A stretch of 64,000 bases of DNA from Parapedobacter luteus (GTDB lineage: Bacteria > Bacteroidota > Bacteroidia > Sphingobacteriales > Sphingobacteriaceae): contig NZ_FUYS01000001.1 of NCBI RefSeq assembly GCF_900168055.1, forward strand, positions 1-64,000, read 5' to 3'. Below the pieces are notes generated by a model. It worked only from the letters and a program-made list of their open reading frames with translations, did not search any database and had not been told where the DNA came from. Shown one piece after another: positions 55,145 through 63,999 of the stretch. The position numbers and the translations under genes were made by a program. The first letter of the stretch is position 1, and each line of letters begins with the position of its first letter.

Positions 55145-55189
55145 TAACTTTTCCCTTTGCATGGCATCCAATTGAAAACGGAAAAGTTA
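55145..55189 (+). promoter_or_regulatory. Hairpin masking the ybjQ ribosome site and start codon
   Basis: TAACTTTTCC (55145-55154) and GGAAAAGTTA (55180-55189) are exact 10-base complements with a 25-base loop. The right arm contains the GGA of a ribosome site and its final A is the first base of the ybjQ start codon. Formation would hide the initiation region. Confidence 0.6.
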
Positions 55190-55509
55190 TGCTGGTTACG
55201 ACAACACCTCAGGTAGAAGGAAAACGGATAGTAAAGTATATCGGTTTGGTGAGTGGTGAAACCATTATTGGCGCCAATTTCTTCAGGGATATTTTTGCCG
55301 GGATACGTGATATCGTCGGCGGACGGTCGGGTTCATATGAAAAGGTACTACGCGAGGCAAAGGAAACGGCAATTTATGAAATGCAACAGTATGCCGCTTC
55401 ACTGGGAGCCAACGCAGTGGTCGGCGTTGATTTGGATTACGAAACCGTGGGTAGCGGTGGAAGTATGTTGATGGTTACAGCGAGTGGTACGGCTGTGATT
55501 ATTGAGTGA
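55189..55509 (+). CDS. ybjQ: YbjQ/UPF0145 family protein
   Basis: 106 residues: ITTTPQVEG-like start ([23 protein letters not shown]), then [32 protein letters not shown], which match the YbjQ family; the fold is a small pentameric heavy-metal-binding-like domain, function unclear. Its last 11 bases overlap the convergent esterase gene. Translation may be limited by the hairpin over its start. Confidence 0.9.
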   Translation: MLVTTTPQVEGKRIVKYIGLVSGETIIGANFFRDIFAGIRDIVGGRSGSYEKVLREAKETAIYEMQQYAASLGANAVVGVDLDYETVGSGGSMLMVTASGTAVIIE

Positions 55510-56356
55510 CGGCCGGACTGTAAAAACGTTGCAATCCCTTCATAAAACTAAGCTGACCGGTATCCATGTGGTCTAGGAAATTATAAATAAATGCGTTCAG
55601 ATATAAGTTCGGGACGCTTTGGTGATTAAACAGCACTGTTAATTTCTGTAAGGGGCTTAACGTCCACTCTTCGTTTTCTAGTCCGCCGGCCGTTATGATG
55701 ACATTCAGTTTTTCCCTCGGATGAGCTGAGGCCAGTTCTTCAGGTAATTGATAAAGGTAAAAATCATTGTACCACAGCGAGGGGCTTGCTGAAACGATGT
55801 TTGAGAAGATCTGGTGCCCCATTTGCGTTTGCTGCAGCAATGCAAAAAGTGCAAAATAGCCGCCAAATGAATGTCCCAAAAGTGTCCGTTGGGTAGTGTC
55901 CACTCGTAAATCTGCCTCCAGGTAAGGCAAAAGCTCATCCGTGATAAAACGGTAAAAATCCAATCCACCTCCTGGAGCATCAAGTTCGTCGGTTTCCAGT
56001 GATTGGGGGTAAAGCAAGTCCCGCATTCGTAGTGCGTCCATCTTCTGGAAGTCGCCATAGCCGATACCGACTAAGATTATAGGAGGTAGCAGGCCTGTCA
56101 TCTCATACTGGCGCATTAATGGCGCCAATGTCGGGAAGTAAAAGTCACCGTCGATCAATAATGCAATGGGATAATGTTTGTCCGGCTCGGTTGTGTATTC
56201 CTTTGGCGTCTGAATGCTTATTGTGAAGGTATCGCCGACGACCTTCGAATGAAGTTCAACGGACTGGGCGATACAATAATGCTGAGGTTGGCTCAATTGA
56301 GCGACGCTGAATAGCGGCAGGCATGAGAAAAGGGCAAGTGCAACGATATTTTCCAT
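55499..56356 (-). CDS. Exported alpha/beta hydrolase, esterase D/enterochelin-esterase-like
   Basis: 285 residues with a signal peptide (about residues 1-19). The nucleophile S163 is in GHSFGG, and the region [10 protein letters not shown] and [10 protein letters not shown] matches the esterase family with broad substrates (Fes/EstD-like). Secreted siderophore or carbohydrate-ester hydrolase is possible; the substrate is unknown. Convergent with ybjQ, and its stop overlaps the end of that gene. Confidence 0.8.
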   Translation of the reverse strand: MENIVALALFSCLPLFSVAQLSQPQHYCIAQSVELHSKVVGDTFTISIQTPKEYTTEPDKHYPIALLIDGDFYFPTLAPLMRQYEMTGLLPPIILVGIGYGDFQKMDALRMRDLLYPQSLETDELDAPGGGLDFYRFITDELLPYLEADLRVDTTQRTLLGHSFGGYFALFALLQQTQMGHQIFSNIVSASPSLWYNDFYLYQLPEELASAHPREKLNVIITAGGLENEEWTLSPLQKLTVLFNHQSVPNLYLNAFIYNFLDHMDTGQLSFMKGLQRFYSPAVTQ

Positions 56357-56567
56357 GGCTTACTGATTAAGTGAGCGTAAAAATAGATGCCTAATTTTCA
56401 GTAGCCTAATGATTTAACTTTTTTAACAACTTTTACATATTTTAACAAAGGCATGCGTACGCCGGACTATTAAAGCATGACTGCCGGTTTTTCCGGTGAG
56501 CCCGATGAGTTCGGCGTGTAGGCGGCAAACAGCCGCGAGGCCCGGTGATGGCGTGAGTCCGATGAGG
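56357..56567. other. Spacer with a repeated GTGAG(C/T)CCGATGAG motif
   Basis: About 210 bases. GTGAGCCCGATGAG (56496-56509) and GTGAGTCCGATGAG (56553-56566) are a direct repeat with one change, the second just before the stop of the Old Yellow Enzyme gene on the minus strand. No gene or promoter is evident. Confidence 0.4.
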
Positions 56568-57659
56568 TCAACGACCCAAAGGCGGCTTAGCCCGTAAATA
56601 CTGAAGCGGCCACGTTACATCTTCACCTACTTGGGTAGCTGCCTGAATCGCAAAGTAGGGATTCCGCAGCAGCTCCCGTCCGATCAGTACCACGTCTGCC
56701 TCGCCTTCCGTAAGAATGGCTTCCGCTTGCGGTGCGGTGGTAATCAATCCGACAGCCGCGGTGAGCATGTCGCTTTCCTTACGGATACGTTCTGAAAAAG
56801 GCACTTGATAACCGGGAGTTGCGGGGATTACCGCCCGCGGTACCATTCCCCCGGATGATACGTCTATTACCTCCACCCCGTGGCCTTTCAATACGGTAGC
56901 CAGTTGAATACTTTGGGGCAAGTCCCATCCATCCGCCACCCAATCCGTAGCTGATAAGCGTACCCACAACGATACGTCTTTTGGGATAGCCGAAGCGACA
57001 GCGTCGACCACTTCAATCAGTAAGCGGATGCGGTTTTCAAAAGGTCCTCCGTAGCCATCGGTACGTTGATTGGATAATGGCGAAAGAAATTGATGAAGTA
57101 AGTAGCCGTGGGCTGCATGTATTTCAATAAGTTGGTAGCCGGCGCGAACCGCGCGTCGCGCCGCTTCAACAAAGTCCCTGATCACCTTTGTGATGGCGCG
57201 GTTGTCCATGGCCTGCGGTGCATCATCGTCTTTAGCAAAAGGTATAGCAGAAGGCGCAAGTGGGCGCCAAGCGTGTTTACCTGCTTTGATTTGCTTGCCT
57301 CCCAGCCAAGGCTTTTCCGCGCTTGCCTTTCGCCCGGCGTGCGCTAATTGGATGCCTGGGATAGCGCCTTGCTGCTTGAGGAAAGCGGTGATACGGTGAA
57401 GCGCGGTGATATGCCCGTCTTCCCAAATACCGAGGTCGCCATAGGTAATGCGTCCTTCGGGGCTTACGGCCGTCGCCTCCTGAATGACGGCCGACACGCC
57501 GCCGACAGCCCTACTGCCCAAGTGGACGAGGTGCCAGTCATTGGCAAATCCGTCTTCTGCGCTGTACTGGCACATGGGTGATACCACGAGGCGGTTTTTT
57601 AAGGTCAGCCCACTGTTGGGCAACGAAAGCGGTGAAAATAATATCGTGTTTGATGACAT
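56568..57659 (-). CDS. Old Yellow Enzyme family NADH:flavin oxidoreductase (YqjM-like)
   Basis: 363 residues: SPMCQYSAEDGFANDWHLVHLGSRA, with Cys in SPMCQYS as in YqjM; the substrate-binding His pair in EIHAAHGYLLHQF; FSPLSNQRTDGYGG, and GRELLRNPYF. It reduces activated alkenes using FMN and NAD(P)H, probably in detoxification. A -7 box (TAATTTTG on the minus strand, 57682-57689) suggests its own promoter, so cotranscription with the upstream glycosidase gene is optional. Confidence 0.93.
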   Translation of the reverse strand: MSSNTILFSPLSLPNSGLTLKNRLVVSPMCQYSAEDGFANDWHLVHLGSRAVGGVSAVIQEATAVSPEGRITYGDLGIWEDGHITALHRITAFLKQQGAIPGIQLAHAGRKASAEKPWLGGKQIKAGKHAWRPLAPSAIPFAKDDDAPQAMDNRAITKVIRDFVEAARRAVRAGYQLIEIHAAHGYLLHQFLSPLSNQRTDGYGGPFENRIRLLIEVVDAVASAIPKDVSLWVRLSATDWVADGWDLPQSIQLATVLKGHGVEVIDVSSGGMVPRAVIPATPGYQVPFSERIRKESDMLTAAVGLITTAPQAEAILTEGEADVVLIGRELLRNPYFAIQAATQVGEDVTWPLQYLRAKPPLGR

Positions 57660-57681
57660 GTCCGAGTTGCTATTTCGCTTC

Positions 57682-57689
57682 CAAAATTA
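57682..57689 (-). promoter_or_regulatory. -7 promoter box before the Old Yellow Enzyme gene
   Basis: The plus strand CAAAATTA is TAATTTTG on the minus strand, fitting TAnnTTTG, and lies 22 bases before the ATG. No clear -33 box. Confidence 0.4.
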
Positions 57690-57733
57690 GCGATGTCAGC
57701 ATTGCGATATGTCATTGGCTTGTCGTCTTATGG

Positions 57734-59506
57734 TTAGTCAAATGTCATGGATTTAAAGTTAAAGCCTCCTGTTTCGGCAACAATGCGTATGCGGTGTTGT
57801 CCCGGGGAGAATTCCGGCAGTTGTATCGGGATGGTAGCCCATGTCTGCCCACCACCCGTGGCAGGCACTTCAATAGGTTCGGACAGAATATTACCATTGA
57901 TCATCACGATGATGCGGCCACCGTCAGTTTCGCTGGCTACGTTAAGCAATAGCTGCGCTATTCCTTCTTCCGCTATATTCAATGTGTATTGCAGCCATTC
58001 GCCGTTTTCGATATGGAAGACATAGTAGCCGGACGTATCGGCCTGAATGTCCACCCCGTCATTCCGGTAACTTCGGCCGCGGTTGCCCTGTGTGTTCATG
58101 CCGGGGGTATAGTGGTAGCTGGCGGTGTCGGTATCGTAGTAGGCTACGCGTTGCCGGCCCAAATCGAAGTCGGCAGCATTCAGTACGGTGCCCTTGCGAA
58201 TTGCATGGTTTTTGAAGGCCAGCGCATCATGTGAATAGACCTGCCGGAACATGGCGTCTACCACATCACGATGGAAAATGTTGTTTTCCAGCTTGAGATT
58301 TTCCAACCACTGGTTCAATATGCGCAGGGCCTCTTCGTGTGAAGGTTTTTTGCCCTTGCCAGACCAGTAATCCAGCAACGCTGTATAACCTTCGGGGGGA
58401 GTGATTTCCAAGGGCTGATTGATGCCCATTTTTTTATTTTGCCACCAAGCCCAGCCGATGCCATTTTGTTCGCATAGCGCAATCGCTTCGGTAAACCAGG
58501 TGTTTGAATTTTCACCCGATTCGCCCAGCCATAGCGGGATATCATGCTCATCGCGCAGGTCGAGGAAGCGCTGGATGGATGCTTCGGTATTCGGGTTGCC
58601 ATATTTATGGAAACTAAGCACCAGATTGTCGTCCCACTTGGGAAAGATGCCGTTGTAGTTGTTGGCGAAGCCATTGCCCTCCAAGAAGATGATGTGGTTG
58701 GTGTCTACTTCGCGTATGGCCCGGGTGACGTCTACCAGAAATTGCCGCAGCGGCACATTGGTCTGCTCGGCAGTACCCCTGAAATCAGCAGCATCCTCAA
58801 AACCCCAATTGGTTTCATTAAGCACATCATACCCGCCTATCCATTCTTCGTCGGCATAACGCTCAGCCAGCTTACGCCAGAGGGCGATGGTTTTCCGGCG
58901 GTTGGCCTCGTTCTCCCAAAAGGAGGGCTTATCGGGGTTGCGGTCCGAGATATTCAAGTCATTGCCTTGCCCTCCGGGGGCGGCATGGAGGTCGAGAATG
59001 AGGTACATCCCGTTGGCCTTGCACCAAGTGAGCAGGCTATCCGTGAGGGCAAACCCCTTTTCCAACCAGGTGTTTTCGCCAGTGACAGGCTCATCTTCCA
59101 CGGGCAATGTATACAAGTTGTAATGCATAGGGAGCCGGATGGAGTTGAATCCCCACGCAGCCATTGAATCGATATCGATGCGTCGCGTATGGTTGACCAA
59201 CCATTCGTTGTAAAACCGATCAGTCTCTTCCTTGCCTACGACATCTTCAATGCTTTCACGTATGCGATACTGCTGTCCGAGAAAGCCAAGCCTAAACATG
59301 TAACCCTCCTGAAGCATCCATCCGCCGAGGCCCATACCACGTAGTATAATGGTATCACCTTGTCCATTTACAATGTGGTGGCCCTGGGCGCGCAGAAAAT
59401 TTTTCTTTGGCCCTTGGCAACATACGAACAGGACACAGCAGAATAAGATGGCCAGCGTAGCGGATATATTAGGCTTAGCGTCAGGTTTGACAACGTGTGT
59501 GTTCAT
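57734..59506 (-). CDS. GH5-family glycosidase with C-terminal CBM6-like domain
   Basis: 590 residues. The N-terminal hydrophobic segment (TLAILFCCVLFVCC) is a lipoprotein-type signal. The GH5 barrel spans about residues 35-430, with the acid/base Glu E231 in LNETNWG and the nucleophile E329 in GESGENS. About residues 460-590 look like a CBM6-type carbohydrate-binding module (VDIQADTSGYYVFHIENGEWLQYTLNIAEEG, then FSPGQHRIRIVAETGGFNFKSMTF-type ending). It is 17 bases downstream of the GH16 gene. A beta-glucan substrate fits the neighbourhood; the GH5 subfamily is not determined. Confidence 0.88.
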   Translation of the reverse strand: MNTHVVKPDAKPNISATLAILFCCVLFVCCQGPKKNFLRAQGHHIVNGQGDTIILRGMGLGGWMLQEGYMFRLGFLGQQYRIRESIEDVVGKEETDRFYNEWLVNHTRRIDIDSMAAWGFNSIRLPMHYNLYTLPVEDEPVTGENTWLEKGFALTDSLLTWCKANGMYLILDLHAAPGGQGNDLNISDRNPDKPSFWENEANRRKTIALWRKLAERYADEEWIGGYDVLNETNWGFEDAADFRGTAEQTNVPLRQFLVDVTRAIREVDTNHIIFLEGNGFANNYNGIFPKWDDNLVLSFHKYGNPNTEASIQRFLDLRDEHDIPLWLGESGENSNTWFTEAIALCEQNGIGWAWWQNKKMGINQPLEITPPEGYTALLDYWSGKGKKPSHEEALRILNQWLENLKLENNIFHRDVVDAMFRQVYSHDALAFKNHAIRKGTVLNAADFDLGRQRVAYYDTDTASYHYTPGMNTQGNRGRSYRNDGVDIQADTSGYYVFHIENGEWLQYTLNIAEEGIAQLLLNVASETDGGRIIVMINGNILSEPIEVPATGGGQTWATIPIQLPEFSPGQHRIRIVAETGGFNFKSMTFD

Positions 59507-59523
59507 TTTGCAATACGGTTAAG

Positions 59524-60366
59524 CTAGTTTTCGACCAAATTATATACACGCACATAATCGACTTCCATGCGTGCTGGAAACGCACCATCGTCGACTCCCT
59601 GTTGGCCGCCCCAATTTCCGCCCACAGCGATGTTGATGAGCCAGTGGAATTTCTTGTCAAACGGCCATACTTGGAAACCGCCACCTTCATTGGGAAAGTT
59701 AAAGATGGGCATATCGTCTACGTATCCACGGATATAAGCCGGTGTCCAATCCACCCGATAGCGATGGAAATCCGTGGTTGCATGTTCTATCTTTCGAGTG
59801 GCGGTCTTCTGTGTGCCGATCGCATGGTTGTATGCTTCGGTATGCACACTTATGTGAACCACATCTTGATCATGCCCCACATGTTCGAGGATGTCGATTT
59901 CTCCCGATGCCGGCCACCCGCCATAAGCCCAGTCGGTGGGTAGCATCCATACGGCCGGCCATGTGCCGATACCAGCAGGAACCTTGGCCCTCACTTCAAA
60001 CCGACCATATAAAAAGTCAGCCTTGCCGCGGCTTACCAGCCGTGCTGAGGTAAAATTCAACCCTTCATAGTCTTCTTTAATGGCCGTGATCGTGAGTACG
60101 CCATTTCCAACTTGGGCGTTTTCCAAACGCTTTTCGGTGTAATATTGCAGTTCGTTATTTCCCCAGCCATTGTTTTCAGATCCCACATCATAGCTCCATT
60201 TACTTTCGTCAGGAAGGCCTTCGTAATCAAATTCGTCGGACCAGGAAGGGGTGCTTTCGAAGGTGTATTCCGTATGTTGCGGCGGTTCCGGCATCGGGAT
60301 ATTCGGTTTTGGAGACTCACTGGCGCAGGCCAAAAACAGGATAGGGATTAAAAAAAGACGTATCAT
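59524..60366 (-). CDS. GH16-family endo-beta-glucanase (laminarinase-like), lipoprotein
   Basis: 280 residues. A lipoprotein signal (IPILFLACASE) precedes a GH16 beta-jelly-roll: WSDEFDYEGLPDESKW, NNELQYYTE, the catalytic GEIDILEHVG with E156, D158 and E161, and INIAVGGNWGG. GH16 enzymes of this layout cleave beta-1,3 or mixed-linkage glucans such as laminarin. It lies in a utilisation locus between the PKD lipoprotein gene and the GH5 gene. Confidence 0.92.
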   Translation of the reverse strand: MIRLFLIPILFLACASESPKPNIPMPEPPQHTEYTFESTPSWSDEFDYEGLPDESKWSYDVGSENNGWGNNELQYYTEKRLENAQVGNGVLTITAIKEDYEGLNFTSARLVSRGKADFLYGRFEVRAKVPAGIGTWPAVWMLPTDWAYGGWPASGEIDILEHVGHDQDVVHISVHTEAYNHAIGTQKTATRKIEHATTDFHRYRVDWTPAYIRGYVDDMPIFNFPNEGGGFQVWPFDKKFHWLINIAVGGNWGGQQGVDDGAFPARMEVDYVRVYNLVEN

Positions 60367-60428
60367 GCGAAAATTATTTATGAAGTGTTACAGCGTTCTA
60401 TTGCCCCGCTCATTAAGGGCCTAACAAT

Positions 60429-60460
60429 GCAATCCGGCGGAATGAACCATGCCGGATTGC
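60429..60460 (-). promoter_or_regulatory. 10-bp hairpin between the PKD lipoprotein and GH16 genes
   Basis: GCAATCCGGC and GCCGGATTGC are perfect complements with a 12-base loop (symmetrical on both strands). No T tail follows on the minus strand, so it may be a 3' stabiliser or partial attenuator within the locus mRNA. Confidence 0.5.
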
Positions 60461-60489
60461 CAAACTAACGATAAAATTATAAAAAAACA

Positions 60490-61428
60490 TCAGTAGGAAC
60501 GTAAAGTGAAGGTCCACCAACCAGGACCGCCGATATTTACGCCGATTTTGAGGATGTCGTAGCCCTCGCCGTTTACATTCTGTTCCATCGCAAGGATATC
60601 GTAGGTCACCGAGTTTCCAACGGGGCCACCTGGTGTCTCTCCGCCATTATGCGCTTTCTTGACGCCGATGTGTGCGCCTCGCCCGTTCAACCGCAGTTGG
60701 CCAAGTCCGTTGATGCCCGCGCCCTCTATGACAGAAAAGGAAAATGTCCCCGAACCCCAAGCTGCTTGATCACCCGTCAGGTTACTGGCCGGCTCGCAAG
60801 CAGTTGATCCAGTACCGAGATAGCCATCAGCAAATAAATCGCCCTTGTTGTCATAGACAAATGTGCCTTGCGCATCAAATCTAAACGTAAATTCGTCGTT
60901 AAACTCACAAGCACGTGCTTGGACATCTCCGGCACCACTTGACCACCAATTGCCATTATCAGGCCCTTCACCTACTTTGAATGCGCCCGCCTCAGGGTTG
61001 AGCCGCCAAACCTTTTCTGTACATCCGGCAATGAAACCCAACGGTCTATCCGGGCTGCAGGCGGTGGGGTCGTTTTGGGCGATAGTTACCTGTTTAGTGA
61101 TGGTAGATGTGCCGCCTTTGCCAGCAACTAACAACGTGACGTCATATGTGCCCTCAAAAGTAAGGCGTATAGTAGCCGTATCCCCCCGGAAAGTCTGTCC
61201 CGTGTTTTCGACAGTCCAATACGCAATCGTGGGTGTCGAAGTGGTGTTGATAAGTTGCACAGTATTGCTGCCTTCGGCAACCACGGCCTGGAAATCGGCG
61301 CTGGGCAGCTGGCCGAGCGAGAGGTCCTCAGTTTCGTCTGAACATCCGGCAAACAGCAATAGTACCGTAACCACATGTAGCGTTTTTGAGATAACGCGCT
61401 TGATGTATTTTTGATGCTTATATATCAT
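60490..61428 (-). CDS. PKD-domain lipoprotein, probable surface glycan-binding protein
   Basis: 312 residues. A lipoprotein signal ends at LLFAGC. Residues ~40-125 resemble a PKD domain (ADFQAVVAEGSNTVQLINTT, then TFEGTYDVTLLVAGKGG). The C-terminal half has VWRLNPEAGAFKVGEG and GGPGWWTFTLRS, aromatic-rich patches expected in glycan binders. Genes of this kind directly after susD encode SusE/SusF-like surface glycan-binding proteins. The substrate role is inferred from the locus. Confidence 0.72.
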   Translation of the reverse strand: MIYKHQKYIKRVISKTLHVVTVLLLFAGCSDETEDLSLGQLPSADFQAVVAEGSNTVQLINTTSTPTIAYWTVENTGQTFRGDTATIRLTFEGTYDVTLLVAGKGGTSTITKQVTIAQNDPTACSPDRPLGFIAGCTEKVWRLNPEAGAFKVGEGPDNGNWWSSGAGDVQARACEFNDEFTFRFDAQGTFVYDNKGDLFADGYLGTGSTACEPASNLTGDQAAWGSGTFSFSVIEGAGINGLGQLRLNGRGAHIGVKKAHNGGETPGGPVGNSVTYDILAMEQNVNGEGYDILKIGVNIGGPGWWTFTLRSY

Positions 61429-61455
61429 GGCTTTTCGATTGGGTTATTTGATTGA

Positions 61456-62976
61456 TTATTTCGTCCCACCCCACTCTACGCTCTGTTCGATTTGCGTATT
61501 TTCGAGTTCAAGCAGGGGTATAGGCAGGATTTCATGTCGTCCTGCGACAAAACCGCGTGACGCCAATGCGGTAGCTGCATCGCCCCATCGCACAAGGTCA
61601 AACCAACGGTGCCCTTCGCCTACCAGCTCCAGGCGACGTTCGCGTTTAATGTTGTCAAACGTTGCTGCTATGGGCCCTAAGCCTACACGGTGGCGTACAG
61701 CGTTGAGCAAGGCAGCCGCCCGGGTCGCATTGCCGCCGCCACGGACCAATGCTTCCGCTTCAAGCAGATAGGTATCGGCGAGCCGTATCTCATACATATT
61801 CTGCGGGAAGTTGAGTTCGGGACTGCCCGCACCTGTCCAGCGGTCTTTTTCCCGCCCGGCGAATTTTTCAAGAAAATAGCCGGTGTTCATGTACCCTTTT
61901 TCATAAGTCGCTAAGCCGTTTGCTTCCAAGCTGTCCAAGTTGGCTACGGTGTGCGGGTTGCGCGGATCGTAGTGTATTTCATCAAACAATTGCGGTGTGA
62001 TGGGGAGGAAACTCCAGCCAGACACGTAGTCAGGTGCCCCAGGGCGGGGATTATAATTGCGTGGGCCGACCATGATGTTCATCACATTACCCTCGGTACA
62101 AGACACACAGCCCCAGTCACCTACAGAGGTGTTGGTAAACGATATTTCAAAAATAGATTCGCTGTTGAATTTATTGGATACTTCAAACAGATCGCCGAAG
62201 TTGTCAAGCAGTCTATAGCCGTATTGGCTGGTGCTGCCCGGCTCGCCATTCACTTGTGCCAACTGCTCGGCGGCGGGGCCGAATTTTTCCTGTTGCAGGT
62301 AGACCTTGCCGAGCAATGCTCTGGCCGTGCCTTGCGTAGCGCGGCCCCCTTCGGTCGCTACAGGTATGGTCGGTGGAAGCGCCGGTATCGCATCAAGTAA
62401 ATCTTGTTCGATAAGTGCATACACATCGACGGGGGGCGCCTGCGTGACGTTATACATTTGGTCGGTTGCTACCGGTTCCGTAAATAACGGGATATTCTTG
62501 AATAAGCGTACCAAATCAAAATAAAAGTATGCCCTCAGGAATTTGGTTTCCGCCGTAAAGCGTGCTTTTTCGTTTTCGTCCATAGGAATATCAGGCAATT
62601 TTTGAAGCAAGATATTGGCTCGGAAAATGCCTGAGAATCCTTTGCGCCACAACTCTTCCTGTGGCCCTTGTGCCGGGGTAAGTGAATAATCAGACCAAAC
62701 CTGTAGGTTCGTCACGTCATTTGGCCCGCCACCGCCGGCATAATGATCATCTGAGGCAGCACTCACGGCGTTGATCTTGGTGACATAGCCACCGCCTTGC
62801 CAGCCGACCACGTCATAAACAGCCACCAAGCCATTAAAAGCTTCCTGCCTGTTTCGGTAGTAGTTGGCTTCAAGGTCGGTCCCCCGAGGTTTCACATCAA
62901 GGAAGGAATCGCTGCATGCAGTGCCCAGTAAGGCGACGGTGCAGCTGTAAAAGAAATATTTTATCGTCTTATTCAT
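61456..62976 (-). CDS. susD: SusD/RagB-family outer-membrane lipoprotein
   Basis: 506 residues with a lipoprotein signal (ALLGTAC, about residue 21). Typical SusD features are KPRGTDLEANYYRNRQEAFNGLVAVYD at the N terminus, KFLRAYFYFDLVRLFKNIPL, and NPRPGAPDYVSGWSFLPITPQLFDE and RRLELVGEGHRWFDLVRW toward the C terminus. It forms the lid over SusC and binds the glycan. Starts 12 bases after the susC stop. Confidence 0.95.
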   Translation of the reverse strand: MNKTIKYFFYSCTVALLGTACSDSFLDVKPRGTDLEANYYRNRQEAFNGLVAVYDVVGWQGGGYVTKINAVSAASDDHYAGGGGPNDVTNLQVWSDYSLTPAQGPQEELWRKGFSGIFRANILLQKLPDIPMDENEKARFTAETKFLRAYFYFDLVRLFKNIPLFTEPVATDQMYNVTQAPPVDVYALIEQDLLDAIPALPPTIPVATEGGRATQGTARALLGKVYLQQEKFGPAAEQLAQVNGEPGSTSQYGYRLLDNFGDLFEVSNKFNSESIFEISFTNTSVGDWGCVSCTEGNVMNIMVGPRNYNPRPGAPDYVSGWSFLPITPQLFDEIHYDPRNPHTVANLDSLEANGLATYEKGYMNTGYFLEKFAGREKDRWTGAGSPELNFPQNMYEIRLADTYLLEAEALVRGGGNATRAAALLNAVRHRVGLGPIAATFDNIKRERRLELVGEGHRWFDLVRWGDAATALASRGFVAGRHEILPIPLLELENTQIEQSVEWGGTK

Positions 62977-62988
62977 CGTATTCGTAGT

Positions 62989-63999
62989 TTAAAAGCCCAC
63001 ATTTAATCCAATCATGAATGACCGTGCTTGAGGATAAATCCCCCGGTCGATACTCATCACGCCGCCGCCTATTTCGGGGTCATAGCCCGTATACCTGGTC
63101 AGCGTAAAAAGGTTTTCGCTCATGATGTAAACCCGCGTTTTCTGCAGTCCAATTTTTCGGGATACCTGAGGTGGCAATGAATAGCCCAGCTGGAGCGTCT
63201 TCAACCTAAAATAAGCGCCATCTTCCAGGTAAAAGTCGGACGGGTTGGTGAAGTTGTCATTCGGGTCAGCATCGTTCAAACGCGGGAAGGTATTGCTGGA
63301 ACCCGGTCCAGTCCATCTGCCCAACGCTTTGCGCTGGTAGTTTGCGGTAGACATATCCAAACGGCGCAGCCCCTGGAAAATTTTATTGCCTGCCACACCT
63401 TGTCCAAAGATAACAGCATCAAAACCACGCCATGCCATGCTGATCGTAAGACCATAAGTCCAATTCGGTGTTGGGTCGCCGATGAATGTGCGATCGTCTT
63501 CGGTAATTGAGCCATCGCCGTTGACGTCGGCCCATTTGAAATCGCCGGGGCTTGCGTTGGGTTGAATTAAACCGCCTTCGCTGTTGACATAGTTGTTGAT
63601 TTCTTCTTGTGTCTGGAAGATACCGAGGGTTTGAAAGCCAAAGAAGGAATTAAACGCTTGGCCTAAAGCGGTACGCGTGATGGGATAACTGGATGACTGG
63701 AAGCTTTGACCGCCTGAAAGATAGCTTATGCCGGTTCCCAAGTTCGTTACTTCATTCTTGAGGTAAGACACATTGCCATCTACCGAAAAGCTCAATTGGC
63801 CAACTTGGTTACGGTATCCCAATTCCAGTTCTACGCCAGCATTGCGCATGTCTGCGATGTTTGCAGCCGGATTGGAAATTGCACCGACGTAGCCGGGAAT
63901 GCGCGGGTTCTGTAAAATGCCTGAGGTGACTTTACGGTACCAATCGAAGGTTATGTTGAAGTTTTGCAGCACTATGGCATCGAAGCCAATGTTTGTTTG
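62989..63999 (-). CDS. susC: SusC/RagA-family TonB-dependent transporter, C-terminal part
   Basis: Only the last ~336 residues are in the window; the frame is open to the right edge. It shows the outer-membrane barrel of SusC proteins: NITFDWYRKVTSGIL, FFGFQTLGIFQTQEEI, GDFKWADVNGDGSITEDDRTFIGDP, and the C-terminal strand ending SFMIGLNVGF with a terminal Phe. Imports oligosaccharides with TonB energy. First gene of the locus on the minus strand; its promoter and regulator are outside the window. Confidence 0.95.
   Translation of the reverse strand, partial: QTNIGFDAIVLQNFNITFDWYRKVTSGILQNPRIPGYVGAISNPAANIADMRNAGVELELGYRNQVGQLSFSVDGNVSYLKNEVTNLGTGISYLSGGQSFQSSSYPITRTALGQAFNSFFGFQTLGIFQTQEEINNYVNSEGGLIQPNASPGDFKWADVNGDGSITEDDRTFIGDPTPNWTYGLTISMAWRGFDAVIFGQGVAGNKIFQGLRRLDMSTANYQRKALGRWTGPGSSNTFPRLNDADPNDNFTNPSDFYLEDGAYFRLKTLQLGYSLPPQVSRKIGLQKTRVYIMSENLFTLTRYTGYDPEIGGGVMSIDRGIYPQARSFMIGLNVGF

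Noticed and set aside
56490-56566. The GTGAG(C/T)CCGATGAG repeat, considered as a regulator operator
   Set aside because: Only two copies, neither at a promoter position, so no functional claim can be made.
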